Source of the DNA: a candidate division NPL-UPA2 bacterium
Lineage (GTDB): Bacteria > Bacillota > UBA994
Direction: 5' to 3'
Length of the DNA stretch: 9,337 nucleotides
NCBI GenBank assembly: GCA_018725205.1
Contig: QLUB01000074.1
Span: 1-9,337 of the forward strand
Below are positions 7,203 to 9,337 of this stretch, piece by piece. How positions within the stretch are numbered: the stretch's first letter is position 1; each line of letters starts with the position of its first letter. The position numbers and the translations under genes were made by a program. The notes under the pieces were generated by a model. It was not told the DNA's origin. It saw only the letters and a program-made list of their open reading frames with translations, and did not search any database.

Positions 7203-7709
7203 TTGCGCTTGGTGAGAGTTCGTGATTGGCGAAAAGCCAGCATGGTTGCAGCTGGAGTCAGACGTTTCAACGGCGTGCGTGTCAGCCGACAACGTATCTT
7301 GGCACGCCCCCACTTCACCATTGAAGCAGGTTCGCATGTCGCAGGCTGGATTGGCTTTGAGGGACGCGGATCCGGCGTTTATGAACTGGTGCACCTCTCA
7401 GTGAAGCCTAGGTTTCGCCACGGCGGCCTAGCCCAGAGTGCTGTCTACCGCGTGCTAAACATGGTGCGCAGTGCAGGCGGACGCTATGCCTACACCCGCA
7501 TCAACCATCGCAACTTCCCGTCCATGTGCCTAGCGCTTACCCCGCGCCGCGCAGGCCTCCATGGCGTTTTGCACGTGCTGCTTCGCCCGCTCTTCTGCCA
7601 GCAATCCATCACGCTTTTCAATTGCCTCGATAATGGTGATATGCTCGTCCCAAGCCGCACTTTGTCGCTCCGGCGTATCAAGGCTGACGTAGCGCAGGCA
7701 ACTAAGTAG
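7203..7709 (+). CDS. GNAT-like acetyltransferase, probably 3'-truncated
   Basis: This is the only plus-strand gene I accept. Residues about 30-108 look like the GNAT fold: a strand region (HFTIEAGSHVAGWIGFE), LVHLSVKPRFRHGGLAQSA with the acetyl-CoA pyrophosphate loop RHGGLA at 72-77, an amphipathic helix, and YAYTRINHRNFPSMCLAL (96-112), where Asn and Ser are typical of motif B. GNAT enzymes move an acetyl group from acetyl-CoA to amines; the acceptor is unknown. From about residue 110 the frame is the antisense of the convergent GntR gene for 180 bases and loses all GNAT character, so the natural end has probably been lost and the stop at 7709 is accidental. The TTG at 7203 follows GAGTGAGG; GTG at 7212 is an alternative. 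The N terminus is short for the family. Confidence 0.6.
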   Translation: MRLVRVRDWRKASMVAAGVRRFNGVRVSRQRILARPHFTIEAGSHVAGWIGFEGRGSGVYELVHLSVKPRFRHGGLAQSAVYRVLNMVRSAGGRYAYTRINHRNFPSMCLALTPRRAGLHGVLHVLLRPLFCQQSITLFNCLDNGDMLVPSRTLSLRRIKADVAQATK

Positions 7710-8186
7710 CGAAGCATAGGTTGCCATGAGCTGCATCAGGCGAGTGCTGCGGCTAGCGCGATTAAGGATATTGTTGAACTCCGCAAAAATGCGCGCGTAC
7801 TCTGCAAAGTCGCCGAGCGAGGGCTTTTTGGCTTTAAGCTGTTTAAGCTGCTGCACCTCGGCGAGCGTGATATGCTCCGCCGCCAGCTTCGCCACCAGCC
7901 CCTCGAGGACCGAAAGAATGCTGTATATCTCAATGGCATCCTCAAGCTTAAGGCCGACGACAACCGTGCCGCGCCGCGGCACTGATACAGCGATGCCGTC
8001 CTTTTCTAACATGCGCAAAGCTTCACGCACGGGTGTGCGGCTTACCTGCAGTCGCTCGGCTATCTCGCTCTCAACTAGACGCTCCCCTGCCTCTAGGTGT
8101 CCTTTCATGATCGCGCTGCGCAGGCTTTCGTACACTAGGTCGCGGATAGGGCGCAAATCCGTTATCTCGATGGGGCTTAGGGCCAT
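7530..8186 (-). CDS. GntR-family transcriptional regulator, FCD (FadR) subfamily
   Basis: This 218-residue protein has a winged helix-turn-helix at about 15-77, with the recognition helix motif SRTPVREAL (49-57) and wing VPRRGTVV (69-76). An all-helical FCD ligand domain follows (about 84-209). FCD regulators often use a bound metal to hold a carboxylic acid. Here the last two expected histidines are present (His182 in DEHITIIEAI, His204 in KQHVQNAM, 22 apart). The first Asp...His pair is replaced (Phe134, Asn138 in FAEFN), so metal binding may be weak or absent. The start is ATG at 8186 with AGGAGGT 5 bases upstream, 15 bases after aroE. Position suggests it controls the aroE/TctA operon, probably answering to the transported acid. 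Confidence 0.92.
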   Translation of the reverse strand: MALSPIEITDLRPIRDLVYESLRSAIMKGHLEAGERLVESEIAERLQVSRTPVREALRMLEKDGIAVSVPRRGTVVVGLKLEDAIEIYSILSVLEGLVAKLAAEHITLAEVQQLKQLKAKKPSLGDFAEYARIFAEFNNILNRASRSTRLMQLMATYASLLSCLRYVSLDTPERQSAAWDEHITIIEAIEKRDGLLAEERAKQHVQNAMEACAARGKR

Positions 8187-8191
8187 GGGAA

Positions 8192-8198
8192 ACCTCCT
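8192..8198 (-). promoter_or_regulatory. Consensus ribosome binding site of the GntR gene
   Basis: AGGAGGT on the minus strand, 5 bases before the ATG at 8186 and directly after the aroE stop, is a perfect match to the consensus. It fixes the start of the regulator. Confidence 0.7.
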
Positions 8199-8201
8199 AG
8201 C

Positions 8202-9062
8202 TTAAGAAAAACGCGCACTTAACTCCAAAATCGTGTCTTTCATCTCGGCGACAGGAGCGGCTAGCCCAGTCCAAATCGTAAAAGCAGCCGCTCCTTGATA
8301 GATGACCATGCCGAGGCCATTCGCGGTCCTGCATCCTAAGGACGCGGCTTCGCGCATCAGCCTTGTGGTGGTGGGGTTATAGATAATATCGCAAACCAAC
8401 GGAGTGCTGTCAAGTAACAAAGGGAGCGGGCTATCGTCAATGTGGGGAGACATGCCGACGGCGGTGGCGTTAATGATGACGTCGGCCTCTGCTAGCGCGT
8501 CCTGCATATGAGGCGTTCCCAGCCGCACGCGGCTGGCTTTATAAGAGAAATGTTCGTCGATGGAGTCGGCTAGGTTTGCCGCGGCAGCTTCGGACATATC
8601 AGTTAAGGTGATGGCCCAAGCTCCCTTGGCAGCTAAAACCGTCGCAATAGCGCGACCGGCTCCCCCACAGCCCAACACGAAAAAGCGTGTACCGGGAATG
8701 TGAATTTGCTCGTCCTGCTCAAGATATGCCGCAAACCCAAGGCCGTCTGTGTTATAGCCGATGAGTTGCCCGTCCACGACCTTTACGGTGTTAACGGCGC
8801 CAATAGCGAGAGCGGCGGTGTCTATCGCGTCTAAATACTGCAGCACCTCAATTTTATTGGGCTTTGTCACGTTGCAACCCGCGAAGTTCATGCGCCGGAT
8901 GCCCTGCAGCACGTCCCGCAGCCCGTGAGGAGTTACTTCGATGGGGAAGTAATAATAGTTTAGCCCCGCTGCCTTAAAGGCGCGGTTCTGCATCGCTGGC
9001 GAGAAGCTCTGCCTGAGGGGATATCCCAGCAGGCCAACTAATTTTGTTTCTACGTCAATCAT
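8202..9062 (-). CDS. aroE: Shikimate dehydrogenase (possibly quinate/shikimate, NAD-type)
   Basis: This 286-residue protein is a full AroE: GYPLRQSFSPAMQN (13-26), NVTKPNK (64-70) with catalytic Lys70, GAVNTV (88-93), GYNTDG (102-107) with catalytic Asp106, dinucleotide loop GCGGAG (131-136), NATAVGM (198-204) and NGLGMVIYQGAAAF (248-261). AroE interconverts 3-dehydroshikimate and shikimate. After the second strand of the nucleotide fold it has TDMSE (154-158) where NADP enzymes such as E. coli AroE carry Asn-Arg-Thr; an acidic residue there points to NAD. ATG at 9062 is preferred (GAGGG 5 bases upstream, one base after the previous stop); ATG at 9074 is the alternative and would add four residues. 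It lies between a TctA permease and a GntR regulator with no other aromatic-pathway gene in view, so a catabolic role is possible. Confidence 0.93.
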   Translation of the reverse strand: MIDVETKLVGLLGYPLRQSFSPAMQNRAFKAAGLNYYYFPIEVTPHGLRDVLQGIRRMNFAGCNVTKPNKIEVLQYLDAIDTAALAIGAVNTVKVVDGQLIGYNTDGLGFAAYLEQDEQIHIPGTRFFVLGCGGAGRAIATVLAAKGAWAITLTDMSEAAAANLADSIDEHFSYKASRVRLGTPHMQDALAEADVIINATAVGMSPHIDDSPLPLLLDSTPLVCDIIYNPTTTRLMREAASLGCRTANGLGMVIYQGAAAFTIWTGLAAPVAEMKDTILELSARFS

Positions 9063-9063
9063 A

Positions 9064-9337
9064 CTATCCCTCATTCTTGGCAGACCTCTTGGTCCATCTG
9101 GCTAGGACACCCTTCCAGTCCTGCTGACTGACGAGCATAATAACCGTAAACGCAAGCAGAGAGGCCGAAAGCGGGCTAGTAACTATGCTAAGCAGGAAGT
9201 CGCCCACGTTGCCGTGCGACAAGGCCATGGCGCGACGGTAGTTCGACTCAATTAACGGGCTTAGAATTACACCCAAAACCATGGGCGCTAAGGGGTAGTC
9301 ATACATCTTCATAAAGTACCCGAGCACTCCGAAAGCA
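9064..9337 (-). CDS. TctA-like permease of a tripartite tricarboxylate transporter, C-terminal part
   Basis: The frame enters from the right edge, and only about the last 90 residues are seen. They read AFGVLGYFMKMYDYPLAP, then MVLGVILSPLIESNYRRAM, a loop with SHGNVGDFLLSIVTSPLSA, a final hydrophobic helix and a basic tail (WTKRSAKNEG). This is the end of the large TctA subunit (GYLMRK-like, P.APLVLG..LGP..E...R.A), which normally has about 500 residues and twelve membrane helices. It works with small TctB and a periplasmic or lipid-anchored TctC binding protein to import carboxylates with Na+ or H+. An internal GTG at 9327 is not the real start. The gene ends directly at aroE, so the two are one transcription unit. 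TctB and TctC are not visible. Confidence 0.85.
   Translation of the reverse strand, partial: AFGVLGYFMKMYDYPLAPMVLGVILSPLIESNYRRAMALSHGNVGDFLLSIVTSPLSASLLAFTVIMLVSQQDWKGVLARWTKRSAKNEG

Noticed and set aside
7726..8205. Plus-strand frame of 159 codons
   Set aside because: Antisense of the well-supported GntR gene; Ser/Arg-rich with no family likeness.
1..9337. CRISPR array, tRNA, rRNA or insertion sequence
   Set aside because: No regularly spaced repeats, cloverleaf, rRNA stretch, transposase frame or terminal inverted repeats were found.

Overview
The window looks like a chromosomal segment of a spore-former-lineage member of the Bacillota, probably an anaerobic clostridial group with moderately high G+C. 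The main reason is gene order. A PLP enzyme of the YaaO type, tmk, darA, holB and ricT follow each other on the minus strand, as in the Bacillus subtilis yaaO-tmk-yaaQ-(yaaR)-holB-yaaT cluster. A degraded relic that resembles the sigma-G inhibitor gene gin (csfB) sits just upstream, where that gene is expected. Many genes start with GTG or TTG behind strong Shine-Dalgarno sequences. The genus cannot be named from this sequence.

Nearly everything is on the minus strand, so transcription runs from high to low coordinates. From the right edge: (1) the C-terminal end of a TctA-like permease of the tripartite tricarboxylate transporter family, a shikimate dehydrogenase (aroE) and a GntR/FCD regulator, tightly packed as one operon (9337 to 7530). 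(2) A plus-strand GNAT-like gene (from 7203) that runs head-on into the regulator and appears to have lost its own 3' end. (3) An intergenic stretch of about 100 bases with an extended -10 promoter and a GC-rich inverted repeat. (4) A MATE-family efflux protein (7054 to 5675). (5) The gin-like relic (5631 to 5478). (6) The replication and signalling operon: PLP decarboxylase-fold enzyme, thymidylate kinase, cyclic-di-AMP receptor DarA, DNA polymerase III delta' subunit and RicT (5471 to 1420). Its genes overlap or sit within 15 bases of each other. (7) A membrane-anchored beta-propeller (NHL-like) protein overlapping the end of ricT and leaving the window at the left edge.

The operon in (6) combines dTTP supply (tmk), clamp loading (holB), second-messenger sensing (darA) and an Fe-S protein that in Bacillus affects RNA maturation and development (ricT). 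Compared with B. subtilis, yaaR is missing between darA and holB, and a propeller gene takes the place of yabA after ricT. The most interesting points are the gin-like relic, the suspected catabolic role of the aroE/TctA/GntR group, the truncated GNAT gene, the cysteine-rich tail of RicT and the propeller gene coupled to it. No RNA genes, CRISPR arrays or insertion sequences were seen.
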